Source of the DNA: Gammaproteobacteria bacterium
GTDB taxonomy: Bacteria; Pseudomonadota; Gammaproteobacteria; Porifericomitales; Porifericomitaceae
DNA length: 13,733 bases
Assembly: GCA_028817255.1 (NCBI GenBank)
Contig: JAPPQA010000123.1
Location: 1 to 13,733 of the forward strand
Direction of reading: 5' to 3'
Part shown: in pieces, positions 1 to 7,275 of the stretch
Position numbering within the stretch: the first letter of the stretch is position 1
Layout: each line of letters starts with the position of its first letter
Program-made: the position numbers and the translations under genes
Notes under the pieces: generated by a model
What the model was told of the DNA's origin: nothing
The model's input: the letters and a program-made list of their open reading frames with translations, nothing else
Databases searched by the model: none

Positions 1-20
1 GTTTTTACACGGCCTGTTTC

Positions 21-70
21 GCAGGAATAGCAGGATGGGAATCTTTGCCCTTCGATTGCGTAACAGCTTG
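21..70 (+). repeat. Right-end copy of the palindromic MITE-like element
   Basis: These 50 bases match the right end of the element at 1727-1985 (positions 1936-1985) in the same orientation and without gaps; I count 43 of 50 identical. The copy ends with the same terminal sequence, cgattgcgtaacagcttg, with one change. Bases 1-20 do not resemble the corresponding interior of the other copy, so this is either a solo end, a variant copy or a truncated one. It lies just past the stop codon of the rsmE remnant. The left flank is outside the window, so no target duplication can be tested. Confidence 0.7.
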
Positions 71-98
71 GGGCAGGCGGCGGGGACGCGCAATTCGA

Positions 99-668
99 TC
101 AGGCAAAATCTCTTGCGAAATCGCCGGCAACGGCCTGTAGCGAGGCGACGGCGGCGACAGCGGCAGTTTCTACCCGCAACAGCCGGGGGCCCAGGGTAAC
201 GGCCCGGAAGCCGGCGGCAACGGCGGCGCGCTCCTCCTCCTCGGTAAGGCCGGGCCGCGGACCGATCAGGGCGTAGATCGGCCGCCGCGGCCATGGCGAG
301 AGCGCGGCCAAACCAGTACCGCCGGAGGGCGCAAACAAAAGCCGCACCGCGGCAGCCGGCAGGCGCCGCAACCATTGCGTCAAGGCGACAGGAGGAAACA
401 CCGTCGGCGGGCATGCCCGGCCGCAACGTTGCGCGACTTCGGCGGCAGACCACTGCCAGCGCACGGAAGTGTGCTGCGTGGCGCGCCGTATTCCCCGCGT
501 ACAAAGTAGCGGCGCAACCGAACAGACGCCGAGTTCGGTTAACTGCCCTATCGCCCAGTCCATCCTGGCTCTCTCGAAAATGCCCTGACCGATATGGATC
601 TCGGGACAGACCCCCGCGGAACGCGCTGCGCCGCCGGACCTGGCGCCAGCTGCGAGCCGTCGAACCAC
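99..668 (-). pseudogene. rsmE: rsmE remnant (16S rRNA m3U1498 methyltransferase), N-terminal domain lost
   Basis: The 189-residue frame matches the SPOUT methyltransferase part of RsmE, which methylates U1498 of 16S rRNA. Recognisable pieces are HIGQGIFERARMDWAIGQLTELGV's RMDW and TELGV (about residues 35-49), RWQWSAAEVAQRCGRA, LIGPRPGLTEEE and LGPRLLRVETA near the end, followed by the usual LQAVAGDF tail. The family is about 240 residues. Here the N-terminal PUA-like RNA-binding domain (about 70 residues) is reduced to some 25 residues. The SAM-loop signature GPEGG reads GPRPG, and the usual EQSGR reads QRCGR. The frame starts at a GTG 12 bases after the truB stop and in the same frame, with a possible GAGG ribosome site. 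Loss of a domain and of key motifs argues for a decaying gene. A short, still translated protein cannot be excluded. Confidence 0.65.
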
Positions 669-680
669 CAGCAGGCGCCT

Positions 681-1616
681 CTATCTCCCGGCGGCCCGCT
701 TTTCGCCCCTGCCGGAGAACAAAAGGCGATGCGGGGCGATGCGCCCGTCGTCCAGTATCCGGCCCATACCGAGGAAGCGATCCCGGCAATCATAAAGCCG
801 GACCAGACCCTCCGTGGGGGAGTTGGGCACCAGCACTGCCTGTCCCTGGCGCAGGTACCAGATCAGGCTGCTCTGGTCCAAAGAGACGGCAGGGTACGCA
901 GCCACCGCCCGATCCAATTTCAGCAGCAATGGGTCCAGGGCCTGCGCCCCCTTGCCCTCCAGTTCCCGCAACCGTTGCAAAGACACCATCTGCTCCTCGC
1001 GGAAGGGCCCAGCCTCCAGGCGGCGCAAGGCGCACACATGGCCGCCGCAGCCCAGGCGCTTGCCGATATCCTCAACCAAAGTGCGGATGTAGGTGCCTTT
1101 CGAGCAGCGCACCTGCAATTCCATGCCCTGCTCCTCCAGGGAAAGCAACCGCAATTCTCGGATGACGACCCGGCGCGGCGGCCGCTCTACCTCAAGTCCC
1201 TGGCGCGCCAACTGGTAGAGGCGCTTCCCCTGGTGCTTAAGCGCCGAGTACATGGGAGGGATCTGCTCGATCTCGCCACGGAAGTTCGCCAACGTCCGCT
1301 CTACATCGGCACTCCGCAGCCGGGGAACGGGGCGCTCGGCGACGAGCTCGCCGTCGCTGTCGCCGGTGGTGGTAGTCTTACCCAGCCGGCAAGCGACCCG
1401 GTACAACTTATCCGCCGCCAACAGGAAGCCGGACATCTTGGTGGCTTCGCCGAAGCAGACCGGCAACATGCCGGTAGCCACCATGTCCAGACTGCCGGTA
1501 TGCCCGGCTTTGCGGGCACGGTAAATGGCCTTGACCACTTGCAGGGCGTCGTTGGAAGTAAAGCCGACCGGCTTGTCCAGAGGCAGAATGCCATGCACGT
1601 CCCGGCGGCGGTTCAT
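681..1616 (-). CDS. truB: tRNA pseudouridine(55) synthase TruB
   Basis: TruB converts U55 in the T-loop of tRNAs to pseudouridine and acts in the cytoplasm. The 311-residue length matches the E. coli protein (about 314). The N-terminus has GILPLDKPVGFTSN, then the catalytic motif GHTGSLD with Asp44 as the expected nucleophile. RVACRLGKTTTTGDSDGE (about 73-90) and CSKGTYIRTLVEDIGKRLG are also typical, and the C-terminal PUA domain ends in GMGRILDDGRIAPHRLL. The residue after the catalytic Asp is Met45 where the family nearly always has Pro. The ATG is preceded by a purine-rich AGGAGGGAGGAAGG, but at about 13 bases, longer than ideal. It is the last intact gene of the rimP-nusA-infB-rbfA-truB series, separated from rbfA by an inserted repeat element. 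rpsO, the common next gene, does not follow. Confidence 0.96.
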   Translation of the reverse strand: MNRRRDVHGILPLDKPVGFTSNDALQVVKAIYRARKAGHTGSLDMVATGMLPVCFGEATKMSGFLLAADKLYRVACRLGKTTTTGDSDGELVAERPVPRLRSADVERTLANFRGEIEQIPPMYSALKHQGKRLYQLARQGLEVERPPRRVVIRELRLLSLEEQGMELQVRCSKGTYIRTLVEDIGKRLGCGGHVCALRRLEAGPFREEQMVSLQRLRELEGKGAQALDPLLLKLDRAVAAYPAVSLDQSSLIWYLRQGQAVLVPNSPTEGLVRLYDCRDRFLGMGRILDDGRIAPHRLLFSGRGEKRAAGR

Positions 1617-1726
1617 TGGCGCGGTGATTGCCTTCCTCCCTCCTTGTATCGCTACCCCCCCTGGCGAATGCGAGCACGCACCATATCACGCGGCCCGTAT
1701 GGCGTACACCGCAATATATGGCGGCG

Positions 1727-1985
1727 CCAGCCGTTACGCAATCGCAGGGAAGCAAAGCGGATCTCTTATTCCGCTATTCCCTCATTTTTCCCATCACTCC
1801 CCCTTGGAGGGGGAGAAGCGGCGGTTGCGATTTCCGTGTCCGCTGGGGGGAAGGAGGCGCCGCTATGCCCCCCACCGGCGCGACTTCGGGCTCCGCCCTC
1901 GTCTTGCCGACTCCCCCTCAAGGGGGGAGTGATGCGCGGGAATAGCGGAGTGGGAATCTTTTCCCCTCGATTGCGTAACGGCTTG
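1727..1985. mobile_element. MITE-like palindromic element between rbfA and truB
   Basis: This 259-bp non-coding element has terminal inverted repeats of 18 bp with one mismatch (1727-1744, ccagccgttacgcaatcg, against 1968-1985). It is flanked on both sides by the identical 9-bp direct repeat atggcggcg (1718-1726 and 1986-1994), as expected of a target-site duplication. The inverted symmetry continues inward through the shared segment tccgctattcc. A second inverted pair (1793-1815 and 1911-1933) has two mismatches in 23, and each half is itself a C-run/G-run hairpin. No transposase frame is inside, so it would be a non-autonomous element moved in trans. It fills most of the 385-base gap between rbfA and truB, where these genes usually sit close together. 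Transcribed with the operon, it would fold into strong RNA structure. The transposon family is not recognised. Confidence 0.75.
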
Positions 1986-2001
1986 ATGGCGGCGGGCGGT
2001 T

Positions 2002-2379
2002 CTACTTGCCGGGGTTCTCTTCGCTCTCCCGCGCCTCCGGCAGGGAGTCCAGCAATTCGTTCACCCGCCGGGCGTCTTCCAGAGGGCGGTCGTAGGCGAA
2101 ATACAGCTTCGGTACGCCGCGCAAAGCCAGCGCGCCGCTAAGCAACCGGCGATAATGCGCAGCTTGGCCGTTTAATTCTTCGACCAACCGTTCACGCTGC
2201 GAAGGCTCGTCAACCAAACAGGAAATATAGACCCTGGCGGTCGCCAGATCGGCGCTGACCGTCACGGCGGAGACCGTTAGCAACGCCCGCGGCGATATGG
2301 GTTCCCTTTGCAGGAGGAGGGCCAACTGCCGCTTCACCAAGGCTGCAACCCTCCGGTGGCGGCCGTATTCCGCGGGCAT
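2002..2379 (-). CDS. rbfA: 30S ribosome-binding factor RbfA
   Basis: RbfA is a small single-KH-fold protein that binds the maturing 30S subunit near helix 1 of 16S rRNA and is needed for late processing and cold growth. The start is the ATG giving MPAEYGRHRRVAALVKRQLA; the frame stays open 100 codons further upstream but that part is the shadow of infB. The resulting 125 residues fit the family (about 120-133). Typical stretches are VSADLATARVYISCL (about residues 41-55) and the LRGVPKLYFAYDRPLEDARRVNELL block near the C-terminus. It begins 4 bases after the infB stop and has no well-placed Shine-Dalgarno sequence, so translational coupling to infB is likely. Confidence 0.95.
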   Translation of the reverse strand: MPAEYGRHRRVAALVKRQLALLLQREPISPRALLTVSAVTVSADLATARVYISCLVDEPSQRERLVEELNGQAAHYRRLLSGALALRGVPKLYFAYDRPLEDARRVNELLDSLPEARESEENPGK

Positions 2380-2383
2380 GGAA

Positions 2384-4933
2384 TCAGGAGGCGGCGCGCT
2401 CCTGTACGACCCGTTCGAAGGACTCGATTCGATCGCCAACACGGATATCTTTGTATGCCTTGAGGCCGATGCCGCACTCGACGCCGGACTTGACCTCGGC
2501 CACGTCTTCCTTGAAGCGCCGCAACGACTCCAAGCTGGCTTCGAACAGGACGACATCGTCCCGCAATACCCGTATCGAGCTGCCCCGCCGCACCACCCCG
2601 CTAAGCACCAGACAACCGGCCGCCTGACCGAACCCGGAAGAACGAAACACCTCGCGCACCTCGGCGACTCCCAAGACATTATCGCGCGTCTCCGGCTCCT
2701 TCATGCCGGCCAAAATCTTCTGCACATCCTCGAGCATCTCGTATATAACGCTGTAGTAGCGCAGTTCCAAACCTTCTTCCCGGATCATCTTGCGGGCGGC
2801 GCTGTCGGCCCGAATATTGAACCCGAACAGCAGGCCGCCGCAGGTCCGGGCCAGGTTCACGTCAGACTCCGTAATCCCGCCCACGCCGCTGCCCACGACG
2901 GCGACCTTGGCCTCCTCGGTAGAGCATTTCTCCAAGGCGTCCACCAAGACCTCGGCAGTGCCCTGCATATCGGCCTTGAGCACGATGCGCAGTTCGTCCG
3001 GACTGCCGCCCTCGATCCGCGAGAACATGTCCTCTGTACGGTTGCGCGACCGCGCCTCCAGCCCCCGCTCCCGCGACTGGCTTTTGCGGCGGGCGGCAAG
3101 TTCCCGGGCTTTACGCTCGTCCGGCGCCGCGATCATGCGCTCGCCGACGCCAGGCAAACCGGAAAAGCCCAGCACGGTAGCCGGAGTGGCAGGCCCGGCC
3201 GACTCGATTTCCCGGCTCCGTTCGTCAAGCAGAGAGCGCACCCGCCCATGCTCGGAGCCGCTCAACAGATAGTCGCCCTTGCGCAGTTCTCCCTCCTGCA
3301 CCAGCAACGTGGCGACCGGCCCGCGGGTACGGTCCATGTAAGACTCGATGATCGTCCCGGAAGCGGGCCCCTTCTCCACGGCCCGCAACTCCAGCAGCTC
3401 GGCTTGCAGATCCAGGGCCCGCAGCAATTTGTCCACCCCCTCGCCAGTGCTGGCGGACACGTTCACGCATATGGTGTCGCCGCCCCATTCCTCGGAGATA
3501 ACCTGCTCCTTGGCAAGCTCCTGCCGCACCCGCTCCGGGTCCGCGTCTTTGCGGTCAATCTTGTTGACGGCCACCACCAGCGGCACCGAAGCGGCGCGGG
3601 CATGCTGGATCGCTTCGCGCGTTTGCGGCATAACCCCGTCGTCCGCCGCCACTACCAGCACGGCGATATCGGTGATCTGAGTGCCCCGCGCCCGCATAGC
3701 GGTAAAGGCTTCGTGCCCGGGCGTATCAAGGAAAGTGATTCTGCCGCCGTCCTCCAACCGCACGCTGTAGGCGCCGATATGTTGCGTGATTCCCCCTTTC
3801 TCGCTCGCCGCCGTGGCGGCGCTGCGAATGCGGTCGAGCAGCGAGGTCTTGCCGTGATCGACATGACCCATGACCGTAACGACAGGCGCCCGCGGACAGG
3901 GCTCGCCGGCCTGCGGCTGTACCTGCAGGATTTCCTCCTCCAGCGAATTTTCCTTGACCAATTTCGGCTTGTGACCCATTTCCTCGACAACCACGGCCGC
4001 GGTCGCCTGATCTATGGACTGATTGATCGTAACCATGGTGCCCAGGTTCATCAGCATTTTGATCACTTCCGGGACCTTGACCGCCATCCGCAAAGCCAGG
4101 TCGCTTACCGCAATACTGTCGGGGATCTCCACCTCGCGCACCACCGGGACACTGGGGCGCTGGAAGGTGTGTTGCTGCTCGGCCTGGGGGGCCACGGTCT
4201 TAAGCCACGGCTTCTTGCGGCGGCGCCCGGCCTTTTCCACGGAGATATGCAGTTCCTTGGCCTTGTCTTTGCTCTTCCCCTTCCCCGGCGCCGACGCGGC
4301 GACCTTGCGCGTTGTAGCGGCAGGAGCGGCAGGCGCCGGCGGCGGCGCGGTCCCGGCGGCAGCCCCCGCGGGCGGGGTTGCCTCGGGCGGCACTTCAGAC
4401 ACAGGCGCAACCTCGGGCGCCGCCTCCGTCGCGGCGGCGGGCATCTCCTCCGCTACCGCGCGGGCGGCGGCGGCGGCGGGCGCCTCCTCCGGGGGCGCCG
4501 GCGGAGATGCCGGCGGCGGCGAGACGACGGGCTGCTCCGGGACCGCAGACGCCGGCAAACCGCTTTCGGGCGCCAAAGCCTCCTCTTCCTGCCCCTTGTG
4601 CAGGCTGCCGCGCTTGGCGTAAGTGCGACTCTTGCGAAACTCCACGCTCACGGCGCGCAGACGCGCCCGCAGGCGGCCCTGGGCGCCGCCCGCGGGCACC
4701 TTGAGTTCGGAGAACTGCCGGCGGCGCAACGTAATGCGGCTCGGTTCCACCTCCGTATCTTCGTTGCCGCGGCGGTGACGCAAATGCAGCAATAGTTGCG
4801 CCTTCTCTTCCGCCGTCAGCGTCCGGCCTTCTTCCGGCGCGAAGTCCACCCCGGCCATCGCCAATTCCCGCCGCAAGCGATCCAGGGGCAATCCGATCCG
4901 TTCGGCAAAGTCCTGTATGCTTTGCTCAAGCAT
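2384..4933 (-). CDS. infB: Translation initiation factor IF-2
   Basis: IF-2 is the GTPase that brings fMet-tRNA to the 30S subunit and promotes 50S joining. The protein has 849 residues. A first IF2 N-terminal domain lies at about 1-55, followed by an Ala/Pro/Glu-rich low-complexity linker (about 120-210) and a Lys/Arg-rich stretch. A second IF2 N-terminal domain (about 265-320) precedes the G domain. The G domain shows GHVDHGKT (356-363), DTPGHEAF (403-410), NKID (457-460) and SAS (493-495), all intact. The C-terminal part has VKAD-like VLKADMQGTAEVL, GVGGITESDVNLA, YYSVIYEMLEDV and the closing LRRFKEDVAEVKSGVECGIG. The start ATG overlaps the end of nusA by 8 bases, so the two are translationally coupled. 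rbfA follows after 4 bases. Confidence 0.98.
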   Translation of the reverse strand: MLEQSIQDFAERIGLPLDRLRRELAMAGVDFAPEEGRTLTAEEKAQLLLHLRHRRGNEDTEVEPSRITLRRRQFSELKVPAGGAQGRLRARLRAVSVEFRKSRTYAKRGSLHKGQEEEALAPESGLPASAVPEQPVVSPPPASPPAPPEEAPAAAAARAVAEEMPAAATEAAPEVAPVSEVPPEATPPAGAAAGTAPPPAPAAPAATTRKVAASAPGKGKSKDKAKELHISVEKAGRRRKKPWLKTVAPQAEQQHTFQRPSVPVVREVEIPDSIAVSDLALRMAVKVPEVIKMLMNLGTMVTINQSIDQATAAVVVEEMGHKPKLVKENSLEEEILQVQPQAGEPCPRAPVVTVMGHVDHGKTSLLDRIRSAATAASEKGGITQHIGAYSVRLEDGGRITFLDTPGHEAFTAMRARGTQITDIAVLVVAADDGVMPQTREAIQHARAASVPLVVAVNKIDRKDADPERVRQELAKEQVISEEWGGDTICVNVSASTGEGVDKLLRALDLQAELLELRAVEKGPASGTIIESYMDRTRGPVATLLVQEGELRKGDYLLSGSEHGRVRSLLDERSREIESAGPATPATVLGFSGLPGVGERMIAAPDERKARELAARRKSQSRERGLEARSRNRTEDMFSRIEGGSPDELRIVLKADMQGTAEVLVDALEKCSTEEAKVAVVGSGVGGITESDVNLARTCGGLLFGFNIRADSAARKMIREEGLELRYYSVIYEMLEDVQKILAGMKEPETRDNVLGVAEVREVFRSSGFGQAAGCLVLSGVVRRGSSIRVLRDDVVLFEASLESLRRFKEDVAEVKSGVECGIGLKAYKDIRVGDRIESFERVVQERAAS

Positions 4934-6491
4934 TGCAGACCTGCTCCTGGTCTGGCGCTTCCTCGCTGGACCCCCCCCGCGCCGTCATAATCAAACGCCC
5001 GGCGCGTTCCTCGCCCATACGCTCGAGTTCGATCAGTTCGTCCACCGACTGATCCGCAAGGTCCTGCATCGTCACTACGCCCTGGCTGGCCAGCCGGTAG
5101 GCCAAATCGCGGTCCATGCCCTCCATGGCGAGCAGATCCGCACCCGGTTTCACGTCCATCAGGCGCACTTCCTCGGCAATGGCGCGAGTCAGCAGCCAAC
5201 TCTTCGCCCGGCCGCGCAATTCCCGCACCAAGGCTTCGTCGAACTCCTCGATCTCCAGGATCTCCCGCTCCGGCACGTAGGCGATCTCCTCGATCTGCGA
5301 GAAGCCTTCCTGCACCAGGATGCTCGCCACCTCTTCGCCCACTTCCAGCTGCTCGTGGAACTCGCGCTGCAGACGGCCCGTATCTTCTTCGTTCTTCTCC
5401 TTGGCTTCTTCCAAAGACATCACGTTCAAGGTCCAAGCGGTCAGTTCGCTGGCCAGTTTCACATTCTGCCCGTTACGCCCGATCGCCTGCGAAAGATTCT
5501 CTTCCTCCACAATGAGGGACATCGTCCGAGCGTCCTCGTCCACCAGTACGGAAACGATATCGGCCGGCACCATGGCATTGAGCACGTACTGCGCGGGATT
5601 CTCGTCCCACTGCACGATATCCACCCGCTCGCCAGCCAGCTCGTTGGACACGGACTGCACGCGCGAGCCTCTCATCCCGACACAGGCGCCGATGGGGTCT
5701 ATGCGCGGCTCGCGCGTCCGCACCGCAATCCGCGCGCGCGCGCCGGGGGCACGGACTCCGGACACGATTTCGATCAGGCCCTCGCCGATCTCCGGCACCT
5801 CGAGCCGAAATAATTCCAGCAGCAGTTCCGTGGCGGTGCGGCTCAGCACCAACTGGGGGCCCCGAGGCTCGGAGCGCACTTCGCAAAGGTAGCAGCGCAG
5901 ACGGTCGTGCGGACGCACGCTCTCCCGCGGGATCAGGTCGCTGCGCGGGATAAAGCCCTCGGCGCCGTCCATGAGGCCGACCACAACCCCGCTACGCTCT
6001 ACGCTCTTGACGACGCCGTTGATCATCTCGCCCACCCGCCCCTGATACAGTTCGAATATCCGCGCCCGCTCGGCCTCGCGCACCTTCTGGATAATGACCT
6101 GGCGCGCGTACTGCGCGGAGATGCGGCCATGTTCCACTACCGGCACCGGCTCCTCCAGGTATTCTCCGACCTCGGCATCCGCCTTCCGCTCGCGCGCCTC
6201 GCTCAAGCGGATCTGACGGTCCGGGAACTCCAGCGCCCCGTCATCCTCCGCGGGGCTGTCCGCGGCGGCCTCCCCGCCGTCGTCCGCGACGACCTCCCAG
6301 CGACGAAATGCCTCGTACTCGCAGGTGGCGCGGTCCATCGCCACCCGCACGTCCACATCCTTGCGCCGTAATTTCTTGATCGCGCTGGCCAAGGCCGCCT
6401 CCACCGCCTGGAAAATGATCTCCTCGCTAACGCCCTTCTCGTTGGAGACCGACTCGATCACCCGCAACAGATCGGCTGGGTCCATTTTCAT
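4926..6491 (-). CDS. nusA: Transcription termination/antitermination protein NusA
   Basis: NusA binds RNA polymerase and nascent RNA, modulating pausing, intrinsic termination and antitermination. I choose the ATG at 6489-6491 (MKMDPADLLRVIESVSNEKG), which forms an ATGA overlap with the rimP stop and has a GGAG about 10 bases upstream. The frame also offers an ATG five codons earlier. The 521 residues comprise the polymerase-binding domain (1-135), the S1 domain (about 151-215), KH1 with GACVGMRG (268-275) and KH2 with QAIGRNGQNVKLA (335-347). Two C-terminal acidic repeat domains (about 375-515) are typical of gammaproteobacteria. The N-terminal domain carries an extra acidic stretch of roughly 20 residues (about 71-92) compared with E. 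coli NusA. It overlaps infB by 8 bases. Confidence 0.97.
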   Translation of the reverse strand: MKMDPADLLRVIESVSNEKGVSEEIIFQAVEAALASAIKKLRRKDVDVRVAMDRATCEYEAFRRWEVVADDGGEAAADSPAEDDGALEFPDRQIRLSEARERKADAEVGEYLEEPVPVVEHGRISAQYARQVIIQKVREAERARIFELYQGRVGEMINGVVKSVERSGVVVGLMDGAEGFIPRSDLIPRESVRPHDRLRCYLCEVRSEPRGPQLVLSRTATELLLELFRLEVPEIGEGLIEIVSGVRAPGARARIAVRTREPRIDPIGACVGMRGSRVQSVSNELAGERVDIVQWDENPAQYVLNAMVPADIVSVLVDEDARTMSLIVEEENLSQAIGRNGQNVKLASELTAWTLNVMSLEEAKEKNEEDTGRLQREFHEQLEVGEEVASILVQEGFSQIEEIAYVPEREILEIEEFDEALVRELRGRAKSWLLTRAIAEEVRLMDVKPGADLLAMEGMDRDLAYRLASQGVVTMQDLADQSVDELIELERMGEERAGRLIMTARGGSSEEAPDQEQVCNA

Positions 6492-6958
6492 CGCGCCGCG
6501 CTCCACTCAGGCACCAGCCGCGCCCGCTCGATCAGCGCCTCGGGAATCGCGTATTCGCCAGTCTCTGTACGGATACGCAACTGCGCCTCTCCTGCCTCCT
6601 CAAGAGCGCCGGTAAATCGGCATCGTCCCGCGATCTTCTCGCGGGTGCGGATCCGCACCTGGCGGCCAACGAAACGGGCGCACTGAGCGATGGTGAAAAG
6701 AGGGCGGTCCAACCCGGGAGAGGAAACCTCCAGAGAATAGCGGTTACGGATCGGATCGTTGACGTCCAGAATGCCGCTAATCTGATCCGTCACCCGCTCG
6801 CAGTCGTTAATTGTCACGCCGCCATCGCGGCGGTCCACATAGACGCGCAACTTCGTCTCCTCGCCTTGGTTCCATCGTTCCAAGCCGAGCATTTCGTAGC
6901 CCATAGCCGTTACCGCCGGTTCCAGCAAAGCCGCTAACTTACGGTCCTGCCTGTACAT
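6488..6958 (-). CDS. rimP: Ribosome maturation factor RimP
   Basis: RimP assists assembly of the 30S subunit. The 156-residue product fits the family (about 150). It has the LEPAVTAMGYEMLGLE opening, LRVYVDRRDGGVTINDCERVT (split domain 1 core, about residues 37-57) and the family signature YSLEVSSPGLDRPLF. A C-terminal Sm-like domain of about 65 residues follows. It is the first gene of the operon, and its stop overlaps the nusA start as ATGA. The ribosome site is weak (GTAGTAGAGA). Upstream lies a leader with an intrinsic terminator hairpin, suggesting control by premature termination. In E. coli a metY tRNA precedes this gene; none is found here. Confidence 0.96.
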   Translation of the reverse strand: MYRQDRKLAALLEPAVTAMGYEMLGLERWNQGEETKLRVYVDRRDGGVTINDCERVTDQISGILDVNDPIRNRYSLEVSSPGLDRPLFTIAQCARFVGRQVRIRTREKIAGRCRFTGALEEAGEAQLRIRTETGEYAIPEALIERARLVPEWSAAR

Positions 6959-6987
6959 TCTCTACTACCCATCCCGCGGGGCAAGGA

Positions 6988-7013
6988 TAAAAAAATGGGC
7001 CTTCGCGCCCATT
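6988..7013 (-). terminator. Intrinsic terminator hairpin in the rimP leader (probable attenuator)
   Basis: On the minus strand the sequence reads AATGGGC, a 6-base loop GCGAAG, then GCCCATT running into a T tract (seven A residues on the plus strand, 6989-6995). This is a good Rho-independent terminator for transcripts moving toward rimP. It lies between the predicted promoter (7048-7077) and the rimP start at 6958, so it should stop a fraction of operon transcripts. Premature terminators upstream of rimP are a described class of leader in gammaproteobacteria. No T tract follows on the plus strand, so it does not serve a plus-strand gene. Confidence 0.75.
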
Positions 7014-7047
7014 CCCCTGCCGCAATCTTCGTCCCAAAACCGGCTTT

Positions 7048-7077
7048 ATTATACTACCGGCAACGGGCTTTTGCCAA
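7048..7077 (-). promoter_or_regulatory. Sigma70-like promoter of the rimP-nusA-infB operon
   Basis: On the minus strand a perfect -10 box TATAAT (7048-7053) lies 18 bases from a -35-like TTGGCA (7072-7077, five of six matching TTGACA). Transcription would start near 7041, giving a leader of about 80 bases that contains the terminator hairpin. A tandem 10-bp repeat aagcgcgccc (7076-7085 and 7086-7095) overlaps the -35 side and might bind a regulator, but that is a guess. Confidence 0.6.
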
Positions 7078-7168
7078 GCGCGCCCAAGCGCGCCCGGAAA
7101 TCCCCTATGTACGGGGCCCGGGATGACGCGGCAGGAACGTCATACGTTGCCGAGCCGATGCGAGCGAG

Positions 7169-7199
7169 TTGCGCCCTGCCCTGACAGCTCAGTTATGCT
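7169..7199 (+). promoter_or_regulatory. Weak candidate promoter for dksA
   Basis: A -10-like TATGCT (7194-7199) lies 19 bases after a -35-like TTGCGC (7169-7174). Both boxes deviate from consensus and the spacer is long. It is the best candidate I see in the region upstream of the dksA start at 7276, and an overlapping TATATT (7199-7204) is an alternative -10. Confidence 0.3.
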
Positions 7200-7275
7200 A
7201 TATTGTCGGATCGCCCTGGATTGCGGGGCTTACCTGTTAAAAAGGGACCACAAGACAGCGAATGGGAGGGGCATA

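Noticed and set aside
1617..1717. Possible internal promoter for truB in the gap left of the element
   Set aside because: AT-rich words such as ATATATTG and TGATATGG occur on the minus strand, but no pair of -35 and -10 boxes with acceptable spacing could be assembled.
594..2141. Open frame of 515 codons on the plus strand
   Set aside because: It runs antisense across the rsmE remnant, truB, the palindromic element and the end of rbfA. It has no domain likeness and crosses unrelated features.
2297..4795. Long open frame of 832 codons on the plus strand, antisense to infB
   Set aside because: The opposite frame encodes IF-2 with every GTPase motif. The antisense product has no recognisable domain and is rich in Arg, His and Gly, as expected from a GC-rich shadow frame.
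6959..7122. Possible metY (initiator tRNA) gene upstream of rimP as in E. coli
   Set aside because: No cloverleaf, T-loop consensus or CCA-adjacent acceptor stem could be found; the only stable structure is the terminator hairpin.
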